DNA of 64,000 bases, from NCBI GenBank assembly GCA_031275405.1, contig JAISOV010000049.1, positions 1-64,000 on the forward strand. The letters run 5' to 3'. Shown here piece by piece: positions 16,932-25,385 of this stretch. Each line of letters begins with the position of its first letter. Position 1 is the stretch's first letter. The notes beneath the pieces are model-generated. The model was not told the origin of the DNA and ran no database searches. It saw only the letters and a list, made by a program, of their open reading frames with translations. Source of the DNA: Clostridium sp. GTDB taxonomy: Bacteria > Bacillota > Clostridia > Lachnospirales > Lachnospiraceae. Position numbers and translations under genes: made by a program.

Positions 16932-18145
16932 AATATGAACGTGGTTTTGACGCCGTGGCCGGAGAAACAGGCACGGCTGGCCTGACATACGACTTTGACG
17001 CCGTGACCGAACGGACGGACACGGATTCCCTGAAATATGATTTTGCCGCGGAGCGCGGCAAGCCGGAGGGGCTTCTTCCTCTATGGGTCGCGGACATGGA
17101 TTTCCCCGCGCCGCCGGAAGTGCTGAAAGACTTGCAGAAATCCGTGGCACACGGAATCTTCGGCTACACCGAGGCAAAGGACGCGTATTACCAGGCTCTG
17201 ATCCAGTGGTTCCATCAGCGGCTGGATTATGATTTCACACGGGAGGAAGTGGTCAAAACGCCGGGGGTCGTCTTTGCCTTGGCACAGGCCATCCGCGCTT
17301 TCACCGAACCGGGCGACGCGGTACTCATACAGACCCCGGTGTATTATCCTTTTTATGAGATCATACGCGACAACGGCAGGAAACTGGTCAGAAATCCCTT
17401 GCGCTACGCAGACGGCGCCTATGAGATGGATTTTGAGGATCTGGAGCGCAAGGCCGCGGAGGAAAAGGTGAAGCTGCTGATCCTGTGCAGTCCCCACAAC
17501 CCGGTTGGGCGCGTGTGGACACGCGAGGAACTGACGCGGCTGAACGCCGTCTGTGAGAAAAACGGCATTGTCGTGCTTTCGGATGAGATCCACTGTGATT
17601 TCACCTACCCGGGACAGCTCCACACCTGCTTCGGAAAGATCAGCGAGACGGCCGTCGTCGCCACCGCTCCGAGCAAAAGCTTCAACCTTGCGGGTCTCCA
17701 GGTGTCCAACATCATCGTCAAAGACAGCAGCATGAGGGGCAGGCTCAAAAAAGAAATCGCAAGGAGCGGATACAGCCAGCTCAACACCCTGGGGCTGGCC
17801 GCCTGTAGGAGCGCCTACGCCTGGGGGGGCGGCTGGCTGGAGCAGTTAAAGGCATATCTGGCTGAAAATGTCCGCCTGACGAGAACTTTTCTGGCGTCCT
17901 GCCTGCCGGAGATCCGGCTCGTAGAGCCGCAGGGCACTTATCTGCTGTGGCTGGACTTTTCCGCTCTGGGGCTGACGCAGGCCGAGCTGGACCGGCGCAT
18001 AGTCTACGGCGCGAAGCTGTGGCTGGACAGCGGCAGCCTGTTCGGCAGGGAGGGCGAGGGCTTCCAACGGATCAATATCGCGTGTCCGAAAGCCACGCTG
18101 TCGGAAGCCCTGCACCGGCTGAAACAGGAATTTGCCGCAAGGTAG
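16928..18145 (+). CDS. MalY/PatB-type cystathionine beta-lyase (C-S lyase)
   Basis: A 405-residue PLP aminotransferase-fold enzyme expected to cleave cystathionine or other cysteine S-conjugates. Motifs: WVADMDFPAP, GVVFALAQAI, CSPHNPVGRVW, SDEIHCDF, and the PLP lysine in APSKSFNLAGLQ. Homology begins with a YDFDAVTERTDTDSLKYDF-like segment. Upstream of it this protein has a partial second copy (YERGFDAVAGETGT), a small N-terminal duplication. It overlaps the preceding gene by four bases, so the two lyase-type enzymes are probably made together. Confidence 0.88.
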   Translation: MKYERGFDAVAGETGTAGLTYDFDAVTERTDTDSLKYDFAAERGKPEGLLPLWVADMDFPAPPEVLKDLQKSVAHGIFGYTEAKDAYYQALIQWFHQRLDYDFTREEVVKTPGVVFALAQAIRAFTEPGDAVLIQTPVYYPFYEIIRDNGRKLVRNPLRYADGAYEMDFEDLERKAAEEKVKLLILCSPHNPVGRVWTREELTRLNAVCEKNGIVVLSDEIHCDFTYPGQLHTCFGKISETAVVATAPSKSFNLAGLQVSNIIVKDSSMRGRLKKEIARSGYSQLNTLGLAACRSAYAWGGGWLEQLKAYLAENVRLTRTFLASCLPEIRLVEPQGTYLLWLDFSALGLTQAELDRRIVYGAKLWLDSGSLFGREGEGFQRINIACPKATLSEALHRLKQEFAAR

Positions 18146-18159
18146 AGGAAGAAATGGAG

Positions 18160-18202
18160 CCTGCTCCGCGGGATCTCCCGCGGGAAGATCCCGCGGAGCA
18201 GG
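18160..18202. terminator. Long palindrome between convergent genes
   Basis: CCTGCTCCGCGGGATC (18160-18175) and its exact complement (18187-18202) form a 16-bp stem with an 11-base loop. It lies between the convergent C-S lyase and uxuB genes, so a bidirectional transcription stop is likely, although no long T tract follows. Confidence 0.6.
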
Positions 18203-18218
18203 AACAGGCGGTTTCAGG

Positions 18219-19838
18219 CTATCCGAAATATTTCCCCAGTGTCCTTGCGACCGCTCCTTTCCCCGCGGAAAGCTCACGGAAATACTCTTTGACACGCTCC
18301 GCCAGTCCCGCCTGGAATAAGTCCACGCCGAAGATTTTTTCGTTCCGGAGCAGAGGATCCAGACCGGAAAGATCCTTAGGAGCCTCCGTCAGCTCAAACC
18401 CCGCCACGTAAGGAACCACGGTATCCAGCAAAGGATCGGAGCTTAAGGGGAAGGTCTGCCCGCCGTCGTCCGTTCCCATCAGATAACGCAGCCAGCCCGC
18501 GAACACGAGCGGAATCCCGGTCAGGCTTTCCGCCGCCGCGTTCCCGCCGCGTTTCCCGTAAGCCTTGATCGTCTCCCCGAACCGGATGGAGAGTTTCTGG
18601 GAAGTGTCCGTGGCGATCCTCTGGGGCGTATCCGGGAGGAACGGATTGGGGATCCGGCTGCTGACTACCTCGTCAATAAACTTCTGCGGGTCGATGATGC
18701 CGGGATGGACCACCACAGGCAGGCCCTCCAGGTAGCCGATGGTTTCCGCCATTTTTTTCAGCAGCGGATTTTTCATCTCCTCCGAAATCAGGGTATAGCC
18801 CAGCAGGCAGCCGTAGACTGCCAGCGCGGTGTGCAGGGGATTCAGACAGGTGCAGACCTTCATCTTCTCCACCTTGTCCACGGTTTCCCGGTCGGCGAAC
18901 AGGATCCCGGCTTGTTCCAGGGGCGGCCTGCCGTTGGGGAACTGATCCTCGATGACCAGGTATTCGCACTCTTCGGCGTTGACGAAAGGGGCGATGTAAG
19001 TATTCTTGGACGTGACCACAGGCTCCAGGCCCTCTATGCCGCTCTGGGCGAGCATTTCCTCCACGGCGGCGTCCGGGCGCGGAGTGATCTTGTCGATCAT
19101 GCTCCAAGGGAACGAGACGCGCCCGGGATCCTTCACGTAGGCCAGGAAGCCGGACTCCGCCAGACCAGCGCCGCACCAGGCCGAGGCGAAAGCGGTCACG
19201 GCGGCGGCCAGCTTATCCCCGTTGCGGGAACAGTTGTCCATGCTGACCATAGCGATGGGGAGCCGGCCGCTCCGGTAGCGGCCGTATAATAGAGAAACCA
19301 CTTTTCCCAGATAGCCGGAGGCCTTTTCAGGGCCGTTTGCAAAATCCAGCTCAATGCCGGGCAGGAGCTTCCCTTCGCTGTCGGTCAGGGCATAGCCTTT
19401 CTCGGTAATGGTAAAACTGGACATCTGCAAAGAGGGCGAGGAAAAGATCTCATTCAGCCGCCGGAAATGGGCTTCCTGTTCCCGGTCCAGAATCAAGGCT
19501 TCCAGAACGCTGCCGACGATCGTCTTTTCCATGGATCGGTCCGGCTTCAAGGTCACGAGGATCGAAAGATTGTCATGGGGCAGATACATTTTTTCGATGA
19601 TCTCATAATCATACCCTTCCGCCGCGATCAGCCCGGTGCCATACGCGCCGCTGTTTAACAGCTTCTGCACCGCGTTCGCCTGGAACGCCCGGAAGATATT
19701 CCCCGCCCCGAAATGGATCCAGGCCGGAGCCGCAAGGGTCTGGCGCCTTACTGTTTCATAGTCAAAAGCCGGGAGCTGATACCCCGCTTGCGCAAAAGCC
19801 GACGGATGTTCCTGTACTTCTTTTAAGGTAAGCTGCAT
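18219..19838 (-). CDS. uxuB: Mannitol dehydrogenase-family fructuronate reductase
   Basis: NAD-dependent interconversion of D-fructuronate and D-mannonate. A 539-residue polyol-specific long-chain dehydrogenase with FGAGNIFRAFQ (nucleotide site), VSMDNCSRNGDK with the catalytic Asn, VTSKNTYIAPFV, KVCTCLNPLHTALA and GKRGGNAA. The frame is open further upstream, but the family start is MQLTLKEVQEHP at 19838. It follows uxuA on the minus strand with a 76-base gap, so the pair is probably one operon. Other mannitol-dehydrogenase-family substrates remain possible, but uxuA next door supports fructuronate. Confidence 0.88.
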   Translation of the reverse strand: MQLTLKEVQEHPSAFAQAGYQLPAFDYETVRRQTLAAPAWIHFGAGNIFRAFQANAVQKLLNSGAYGTGLIAAEGYDYEIIEKMYLPHDNLSILVTLKPDRSMEKTIVGSVLEALILDREQEAHFRRLNEIFSSPSLQMSSFTITEKGYALTDSEGKLLPGIELDFANGPEKASGYLGKVVSLLYGRYRSGRLPIAMVSMDNCSRNGDKLAAAVTAFASAWCGAGLAESGFLAYVKDPGRVSFPWSMIDKITPRPDAAVEEMLAQSGIEGLEPVVTSKNTYIAPFVNAEECEYLVIEDQFPNGRPPLEQAGILFADRETVDKVEKMKVCTCLNPLHTALAVYGCLLGYTLISEEMKNPLLKKMAETIGYLEGLPVVVHPGIIDPQKFIDEVVSSRIPNPFLPDTPQRIATDTSQKLSIRFGETIKAYGKRGGNAAAESLTGIPLVFAGWLRYLMGTDDGGQTFPLSSDPLLDTVVPYVAGFELTEAPKDLSGLDPLLRNEKIFGVDLFQAGLAERVKEYFRELSAGKGAVARTLGKYFG

Positions 19839-19914
19839 CAAGACGACCGTTCCTTTCCGAATGGGAATCCATTCTGAGATAAAGCCGGAAAGACGGAGCT
19901 TTCCGGCGGTTTGT

Positions 19915-20988
19915 TTACCGTTTCCGGTGCTGTTTTTCAATGGCCTCCCACAGACCGTTCAGGTAGGAGGCGCCCAGCGCCCGGTCGTAAAGCCCGTATC
20001 CCGGCATCGCCTGTTCCCCCCAGATCATGCGTCCGTGATCCGGACGGATAGGCCCGGTAAAGCCGATGTCGTAGAGAGCGAGCATGATTTCGTACATATC
20101 GAAGCTTCCGTCCGCCGACAGATGGGCGGATTCTTCAAAGTCGGTGGGCGAGTTGAATTTCAGGTTGCGCACATGGGCGAAGTGGATCCGTCCTTTCAGG
20201 GAACGGATCATATCCGGCAGGTCGTTTTCCAGGTTCGTTCCATAGGAGCCGGAACAGAACGTCACGCCGTTGTGAGGATTGTCCACCATCTTCATCATAC
20301 GCAGGATGTTCTGCTTGCTGATGATGATCCGGGGCAGGCCGAACACGCTCCAGGCCGGGTCGTCGGGGTGGATCGCCATGTGAATATCGTAACGGTCGCA
20401 GACGGGCATGATCCTTTCCAGAAAATATTTCAGGTTGGAAAATAAGGTGTCTTCGTCAATATTTTTGTACAGTTCAAACAGCTCCCGGATCTTCGCCATC
20501 CGCTGCGGTTCCCAGCCCGGCAGGAGCGCCCCGTTGGCATCGGCGGAGATGGCTTCAAACATCTTTTCCGGTTCCAGGGCGTCCACCGCTTCCTGCGTAT
20601 AGGCAAGCACGGTCGAGCCGTCCGGGCGGACGCGCGCAAGCTCCGTCCTGGTCCAGTCGAACACCGGCATGAAATTGTAGCACACCATAGGAACCCCGGC
20701 TTGTCCCAGGCGTTCCAGGGTCAGGATATAGTTGTCGATGTAGCGGTCGCGCTCCGGCGTCCCGGCCTTGATGGCGTCATGGATATTCACGCTCTCAATG
20801 CCCGCCAGACGCAGGCCCGCGTCCTCGATCTCTTGTTTCAATGCCAGGATGTCCTGTGTTTCCCAGACCTCGCCGGGGGATGTCTGGTAAAGAGTGGAAA
20901 TTACCCCGCTGACCCCGGGAATCTGCCGGATCTGGCGCAGCGATACGGTATCATATCTGCTGCCGAACCATCGTAACGTCATCTGCAT
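19915..20988 (-). CDS. uxuA: Mannonate dehydratase
   Basis: Dehydrates D-mannonate to 2-keto-3-deoxygluconate, feeding KdgK and Eda encoded upstream in this window. About 357 residues of the UxuA TIM-barrel family: MTLRWFGSRYDTVSL at the N-terminus, CYNFMPVFDWTRT, HPDDPAWSVFGLPRI, FCSGSYG, HFAHVRN and RPDHGRMIWGE with the conserved Arg-Pro-Asp-His. AAGGAGG precedes the ATG. A regulator gene is divergent. Confidence 0.94.
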   Translation of the reverse strand: MQMTLRWFGSRYDTVSLRQIRQIPGVSGVISTLYQTSPGEVWETQDILALKQEIEDAGLRLAGIESVNIHDAIKAGTPERDRYIDNYILTLERLGQAGVPMVCYNFMPVFDWTRTELARVRPDGSTVLAYTQEAVDALEPEKMFEAISADANGALLPGWEPQRMAKIRELFELYKNIDEDTLFSNLKYFLERIMPVCDRYDIHMAIHPDDPAWSVFGLPRIIISKQNILRMMKMVDNPHNGVTFCSGSYGTNLENDLPDMIRSLKGRIHFAHVRNLKFNSPTDFEESAHLSADGSFDMYEIMLALYDIGFTGPIRPDHGRMIWGEQAMPGYGLYDRALGASYLNGLWEAIEKQHRKR

Positions 20989-21073
20989 CAATACGTCCTC
21001 CTTCCTATGTGGCGACCGCTTGTCTGTCTCCAGTATATCCATTCCATAAATGCAAGAAAAGCACAAAAATTGC

Positions 21074-21102
21074 TTGAAATAAGGTAAAAGTTGCGGTATT
21101 AT
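21074..21102 (+). promoter_or_regulatory. Promoter for the AraC-type regulator
   Basis: TTGAAA and TATTAT are separated by 17 bases, 46 bases before the regulator start. The same 160-base gap must hold the uxuA promoter on the other strand (a TATACT-like box with a weak -35), so regulator sites probably lie here. Confidence 0.7.
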
Positions 21103-21148
21103 CAGGTGGAAAGTGGGAAAAAAACAGGAAACTGGGAAGGAGCGGGAT

Positions 21149-22042
21149 ATGCCGGGGAAAGAAGAGGAAACAAGGCTGCGCCGTCTGGAAGCGGCGGATG
21201 AACGCCAGTACATGATCCATGAAAAGTACGAAGTCTATGAAAAACAAGGCGCCCCCTCGGGAGCCTTGACGTTCCATTATCACAGTTTCTATGAGATCAT
21301 CTACGTGCTGGAGGGGGATTACGCTTCCATGATCGAGGAACGGACTTATCATATGAAGAAAGGGGATTTCCTCCTGATCGACGCCAATAAAATGCACAAG
21401 TACCATTTCATCGAAAAGAGGCACGATACTTCCAGGCGTCTGATCGTATGGATCACCAAGGAAATGCTGGACGACCTGTCACGGGAGGAAGTGGATCTGA
21501 AATCCTGCTTCACGCTCTACGGCACCCGCGCCTACCATTTTCCGGTGTATTATGAGGAAATGCTGAGGAACTGCCTCCTGAAACTGGCCATGCCGGAAAT
21601 GCCGGACGTGGATCTGCCGGGGGCGAAGCCTGTCTTGGACAGAGGGTATCTGACGCTGTTCTTTGTGTACCTGAACGCCCTCTGCGGACGCAGGGAGTAT
21701 CTTTTCAGCGCGCAGAAGGGAACGCAGCACCCTATGGTGGAACAGGTGTTAGCCTATATCGACGAACACATCTCGGAACCCATCCTGGTGGAAGACCTGG
21801 CGGAGCAGGTGCATATGAGCAAATATCATTTCCTGCGCAAATTCAAGGAATGGACGGGAGTGACCGCCCATGCGTTCGTGATCCACAAGCGGCTGATCAA
21901 GGCAAGGGAGGCGATCAGGGAGGGCAGGAGCATTACGCAGGCATACCAGTGTGCCGGGTTCAGCGATTATTCCTCGTTCCTGCGCAATTTCAAGAAAGCA
22001 TACGGAGTACCGCCGGGAAAAAAAACCTTACCCGTTGGATGA
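21149..22042 (+). CDS. AraC-family regulator with N-terminal cupin domain
   Basis: A 297-residue protein. The N-terminal cupin/arabinose-binding-like half has FHYHSFYEIIYVLEGD and MKKGDFLLIDANKMHKY. The C-terminal double helix-turn-helix of about 100 residues has ISEPILVEDLAEQVHMSKYHFLRKFKEWTG and a second recognition region AYQCAGFSDYSSFLRNFKKAYG. The start at 21149 follows GGAAGGAG. Divergent placement next to uxuA suggests it controls hexuronate use, perhaps sensing a uronate or KDG; this is inferred from context. Confidence 0.88.
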   Translation: MPGKEEETRLRRLEAADERQYMIHEKYEVYEKQGAPSGALTFHYHSFYEIIYVLEGDYASMIEERTYHMKKGDFLLIDANKMHKYHFIEKRHDTSRRLIVWITKEMLDDLSREEVDLKSCFTLYGTRAYHFPVYYEEMLRNCLLKLAMPEMPDVDLPGAKPVLDRGYLTLFFVYLNALCGRREYLFSAQKGTQHPMVEQVLAYIDEHISEPILVEDLAEQVHMSKYHFLRKFKEWTGVTAHAFVIHKRLIKAREAIREGRSITQAYQCAGFSDYSSFLRNFKKAYGVPPGKKTLPVG

Positions 22043-22060
22043 GGACGGGTAAGGTTTTCT
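22021..22060 (+). terminator. Intrinsic terminator of the AraC-type gene
   Basis: AAAACCTTACCCGT (22021-22034) pairs perfectly with ACGGGTAAGGTTTT (22044-22057) around a 9-base loop, with T-rich sequence at the end. The left arm lies inside the last codons of the gene. The following 22061-22329 holds nothing I can support. Confidence 0.85.
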
Positions 22061-22329
22061 CTATTATGAAGGATGCGCGACTGCTATTTTTCCGCCTGAT
22101 CCGGCTGATGGTCGTCCGGCTTTCCGTGCCATCCGACGGCCGTGCCAGGCGCGGTGCTTTGGAGCTTCAAGACGCTGCCCGAAAGAGGAAGCCCGGAAGA
22201 AGCCTGTCTGTCAGGCAGTGTCCTTTCTAAAAAACAAAGATGCTTGACTGCTGCTATTTTAGTCCAAAAGAACCCCCTTTTACTGGAAAGTCTTTTCCTG
22301 GAACAAGTACTTACAAATATCCCCCTTTT

Positions 22330-22902
22330 TTACGCATTGTATACATAGCTGGCTGTTGTCTGCGGCAGTTCCTCGGTATATCCGTAAATATGGGTATAGT
22401 GGGTAACGGAGGCTCGGTAAGTCGCCCCGTCCACAGCCGGGAGATACCAGTAATCAGCGGTATAAGAAGTTGCGTTCGTCGTGTAGCTTCCTGCGGAGTC
22501 GGTTGCCACCGTCGCCCAGCCGTACCAGTAACTGCGTTCGATCACGAGGTTCTTCGTGCCGACCACGGAGGCCGTTCCTACCGTCTGGGTAATGGCTTTG
22601 ACAACAAAACCGCCTTGCACGTGCTTCGCAAGCGAAACATTGCAGTTCGTGAAATAAGTAGCGGAAAACGGCACGACCGCGTAATAAGTCGTCCACTCCG
22701 CGTCCTGCGTCACGATGGCGGCGGCAGCGGGATCCAGTACAAGGATGCCGCCGGAAACCGGCTCCGCAGGCGGGCTGGCCGCAGCGGCTTCGGCGCCCGA
22801 CAGCGCCAGGGCCAGGAAAACGGCGCAGATACCGCGCAACAGCTTTTGGATCCTCTGACGGGACAAAAGAATCCTGCCGCTGACTGGAAAAAGCCGTAAC
22901 AT
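22330..22902 (-). CDS. Secreted protein of unknown function
   Basis: A 190-residue protein starting at 22902 after a GGAGG site. A basic N-terminus and the hydrophobic stretch GICAVFLALALSGAEAAAA form a signal peptide, probably cleaved after Ala-rich sequence. The mature part is rich in Thr, Tyr, Val and Ala with alternating polar and hydrophobic residues, suggesting a beta-sandwich. There is no LPXTG or lipobox. It lies downstream of a sigma/anti-sigma pair on the same strand and could belong to that regulon; this is a guess. Confidence 0.65.
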   Translation of the reverse strand: MLRLFPVSGRILLSRQRIQKLLRGICAVFLALALSGAEAAAASPPAEPVSGGILVLDPAAAAIVTQDAEWTTYYAVVPFSATYFTNCNVSLAKHVQGGFVVKAITQTVGTASVVGTKNLVIERSYWYGWATVATDSAGSYTTNATSYTADYWYLPAVDGATYRASVTHYTHIYGYTEELPQTTASYVYNA

Positions 22903-23080
22903 GTCCTGTTTCCTCCTTTCCCGGCAGGATGGGCTTCCGGCGTGGCTCCCCCTAAGTTTCCGCACCGTCCGCGGTCTGCCGTTAGTCGAGTAGATCTGTT
23001 AATATTGCTGTTCATAGAAAGAATGTCGAAACCGAGTAAAAGATTACAAGAAAAAATAAAGAAAATTATGGAAATTTTGT

Positions 23081-23090
23081 GGGGGGGGGG
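23081..23090. repeat. G10 homopolymer
   Basis: Ten consecutive G residues lie 38 bases beyond the stop of the anti-sigma gene and about 180 bases upstream of the secreted-protein start, both minus strand. Such tracts change length easily, and this one lies in the likely promoter/terminator gap. Confidence 0.8.
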
Positions 23091-23127
23091 AAGCGGCGGC
23101 TTTCCCCGCCCGGAAGCTGTCTGCCGG

Positions 23128-24339
23128 CTACCTCCCGCAGCTTCTTGCCGGGGTGTTCAGGGCAGTCATCTCCTGCCCGGCAGTCGCGTTCTGCCCGGCA
23201 GTCGTCTGCTCCTGATATGCGGCGGCGATCCTCAGCATGGCAGCCAGCTCCAGTTCCCCGCTGATCCGGTATTGCGTAACCGGGTCGGTATAGTAGATCA
23301 GGTACTCCGTTCTGCCCTTCTCTGTTTTTTCATAGACGTCCATGGCTGTTCCGCCCTGCTCCACCCGCTCCAGAAAGTCATGGCCGGGAAAGAGGGCGGA
23401 AGCCACGACAGGGGAGGACGTCGCATAGTGCGTCGCCTGGATCCGCAGCGCGGAGGCCGAGTCGGCGGAAGAAAACTGCTCGATAATATCGGTCGTCATG
23501 CCCTGCTGCAAAAGCTCCACATGGGAGACGGACAGGCCTTCCGGCAGTCCGGCGGGATCCCAGAGGTATGGCGCGTAGGGCTTCGGCACTTCCTCCAGGC
23601 TTTCATACCGGAATTGCTTCCGTGCCTGCGGCAGGAGAATGATGACATCCTCTTCATACTCGGAGAGGTTGCCGGAAGCGATTTGGAAAAATCCGTTTCC
23701 ATCTTCGGATATTGTGGATATTCCGCCAAAGGTAACGGTGGCGGCAAACGCCATCGCCAGGGCGGAGCCTGTGAGGAAGGGATATTTCCAGACCCGGTAG
23801 GCCTTCGCCTCTTTGAGGGCTGGCTGCGTCAGCCGGAGGATGGAACGGAAAGAGCCGTCCGGTCTCCGGACATAGTTTTCCGGGGCGTAATCCGCCAGCT
23901 TCAGGATGTTTGCCGAGAACAGCGTCAGCCGGCGCCCCAGGAAGCCTTCCTCATAGCGGAACTGCTGATAGCGGCCTTCAAATCGTTTCAGCGCGCGCTG
24001 CGCGTTGAAATAACCCGAATCGGCGGCTTCCTGGAGTTTGGTGATCAGGTTCAGGGTGGCTTCCATTTCGGCGGGGGCGGAGTCTGGCCGGGCGGTCAGA
24101 TCCTCCAGCCGGTTCCACAGCGTCCGCAGCAGTTCCTCCCTGTTTTCCCCGTTCCGGGCCGCCGCGGCGGTCGGTTTCAGGTTCCATCTCCGGAATTCCG
24201 CATTCTGTGCCAGGAGCTTCCTGATCCGGCGGTTAAAATCCAGAAGCCGGCCGTTTTCCCCTGACAGCCTGCTTTCCGGAAGATCCGGGTTCTTCTGGAA
24301 GGAACGCCTTTCTTTTACACTTTGTTTTTTGGGTCGCAT
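23128..24339 (-). CDS. Putative anti-sigma factor with DUF4367-like domain
   Basis: A 403-residue single-pass membrane protein. The N-terminal part of about 190 residues is basic and helical and would be cytoplasmic. A transmembrane segment follows (FLTGSALAMAFAATVTFGG). The extracellular part ends in a DUF4367-like domain (DFLERVEQGGTAMDVYEK, then EYLIYYTDPVTQYRISGEL). Adjacent to and downstream of an ECF-type sigma gene, the usual arrangement for a sigma regulator. The ATG at 24339 follows AGGAGG. The C-terminal tail has a short Gln/Ala/Thr repeat (QEQTTAGQNATAGQE). Confidence 0.65.
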   Translation of the reverse strand: MRPKKQSVKERRSFQKNPDLPESRLSGENGRLLDFNRRIRKLLAQNAEFRRWNLKPTAAAARNGENREELLRTLWNRLEDLTARPDSAPAEMEATLNLITKLQEAADSGYFNAQRALKRFEGRYQQFRYEEGFLGRRLTLFSANILKLADYAPENYVRRPDGSFRSILRLTQPALKEAKAYRVWKYPFLTGSALAMAFAATVTFGGISTISEDGNGFFQIASGNLSEYEEDVIILLPQARKQFRYESLEEVPKPYAPYLWDPAGLPEGLSVSHVELLQQGMTTDIIEQFSSADSASALRIQATHYATSSPVVASALFPGHDFLERVEQGGTAMDVYEKTEKGRTEYLIYYTDPVTQYRISGELELAAMLRIAAAYQEQTTAGQNATAGQEMTALNTPARSCGR

Positions 24340-24431
24340 GAGCTGCCTCCTGTTACACAATTCATGGCAGAATCCCCGAATTTACACAATTTTCAGTCTG
24401 CCTTCTGTTTCCGTTGGTCTTTCCCTATGGT

Positions 24432-24947
24432 TCAAAGAAGGCCAAGTTTCAGAGCCAGCTTCTTTTTCAAGGCCGCCAGCCGGGCCGCCGCGCTTTCTTC
24501 GCTTGTCCTGAGGACGTCCGCGATTTCCGCAATGGGATGCGCCTGGAGATAATACATGTCGAACAGCAGCCGTTCGTAAGGGTTCAGCATCACTTGAAGG
24601 ATATTGTCCAGTTTCGTGATCCCGTAACGTTCCTCCAGCTGGAGCAGCTCCGCCAGACGCTTTTCCCAGTCCGCCGGGGGCAGTCGCTCCGCCCGCCGGT
24701 TCAGCCGGGTGGTTTTCGCCGTCAGCACATCCAGCAGCCATTCCCCTTGGGCCGGATGCAGTTTCAGCAGCTTCACGTTCCGGGCCGCGTCATAGAACGT
24801 CTCCTGTACCAGGTTCTCCGCCGCCATCTTGCTGCTGAGCAGGCCTAAGGCGGCAGTAGATAACTTCCCATAGTTTTCATCGAACAGCCGGTCGAGCAGT
24901 TTCCCGTTTTCCTGGTCTTCCCGGTGTCCGTCGTCGTGTCCGTCCAT
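24432..24947 (-). CDS. ECF-type RNA polymerase sigma factor
   Basis: A 171-residue protein with a sigma-2-like region (KLLDRLFDENYGKLSTAALGLL, then AENLVQETFYDAAR) and a C-terminal sigma-4 helix-turn-helix (NPYERLLFDMYYLQAHPIAEIADVL). The size fits extracytoplasmic-function factors. The ATG at 24947 follows AAAGGAGGG. It heads a minus-strand cluster with the DUF4367-like protein and a secreted protein, suggesting a membrane or envelope stress switch. Confidence 0.75.
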   Translation of the reverse strand: MDGHDDGHREDQENGKLLDRLFDENYGKLSTAALGLLSSKMAAENLVQETFYDAARNVKLLKLHPAQGEWLLDVLTAKTTRLNRRAERLPPADWEKRLAELLQLEERYGITKLDNILQVMLNPYERLLFDMYYLQAHPIAEIADVLRTSEESAAARLAALKKKLALKLGLL

Positions 24948-25117
24948 GGCCGTGTCCCTCCTTTCCTCCGCCGTGACAAGTCCTTGGGTATGTATTTTTC
25001 TATTATATAATTTTTACCTGATTTTAGCAAAGAAGATTTTATGAAAAAAATATGAAATTTGAGGAAATTTGTTGCTGTTCAGCGGCAGCCTCCAGACCGC
25101 GAGGCTCCGGCTGGCCG

Positions 25118-25146
25118 TTGACAAGGCGGGCCTGCCATGGTATCCT
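25118..25146 (+). promoter_or_regulatory. Consensus promoter of the junction RNA
   Basis: TTGACA and TATCCT are separated by exactly 17 bases. No coding sequence follows on the plus strand before the terminator at 25341-25378, so the transcript would be non-coding. Confidence 0.75.
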
Positions 25147-25151
25147 ACGTG

Positions 25152-25378
25152 TAAGCAGCGAGCCAAGTGTGCGAAGTACACTTTGTGCCGCGAAGCGGCC
25201 TTGACAAGTACAGGAGGATTCTGATGGTAAACAAGCAGAATCTGACTGTACGAAGTCAAGTGGTTGTGAAGCGGGCGTTTGGCGAGCGCACACGAACCGC
25301 GAGTGTGCGAAGCGGATTCCTGGTACCACATTTTCAGGAGGCCAGGAAATGCCTTGGATAGGGCGTTTCCTGGCTTTT
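25152..25378 (+). ncRNA. Candidate structured small RNA next to the phage integration site
   Basis: About 225 bases between a consensus promoter and an intrinsic terminator, densely self-complementary. Visible stems: AAGTGT/ACACTT (25165-25170 with 25178-25183); GCCGC/GCGGC closed by GAA (25187-25199); a three-part hairpin CTTGAC/GTCAAG, GTACAG/CTGTAC and GATTCTG/CAGAATC (25200-25260, 19 paired positions); and CGCACAC/GTGTGCG (25287-25309). The motif CGAAG recurs at or near several loops. No open frame with a ribosome site fits. I do not recognise it as 6S, SRP, RNase P or tmRNA. It may be a trans-acting RNA, or a leader whose gene was displaced by the prophage. Confidence 0.6.
25341..25378 (+). 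terminator. Intrinsic terminator ending the junction RNA
   Basis: GCCAGGAAATGCC (25341-25353) pairs with GGCGTTTCCTGGC (25362-25374), a 13-bp stem with one wobble, followed by TTTT. The T run is on the plus strand only, so it does not serve the convergent integrase gene equally well. The phage attachment core probably overlaps or adjoins it. Confidence 0.8.
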
Positions 25379-25385
25379 CCCGTTC

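Noticed and set aside
18219-19940. Longer UxuB starting at 19940
   Set aside because: The family N-terminus begins at 19838; the extra 34 codons have no ribosome site and overlap the end of uxuA.
22058-22329. Coding gene in the spacer after the AraC-type gene
   Set aside because: Short frames on both strands have no ribosome sites and no recognisable composition; I see nothing functional apart from the terminator.
25152-25378. tmRNA, SRP RNA, RNase P or 6S RNA at the junction
   Set aside because: None of the conserved signatures (tmRNA tag region and tRNA-like ends, SRP GNAR loop region, RNase P core, 6S central bubble) is evident.
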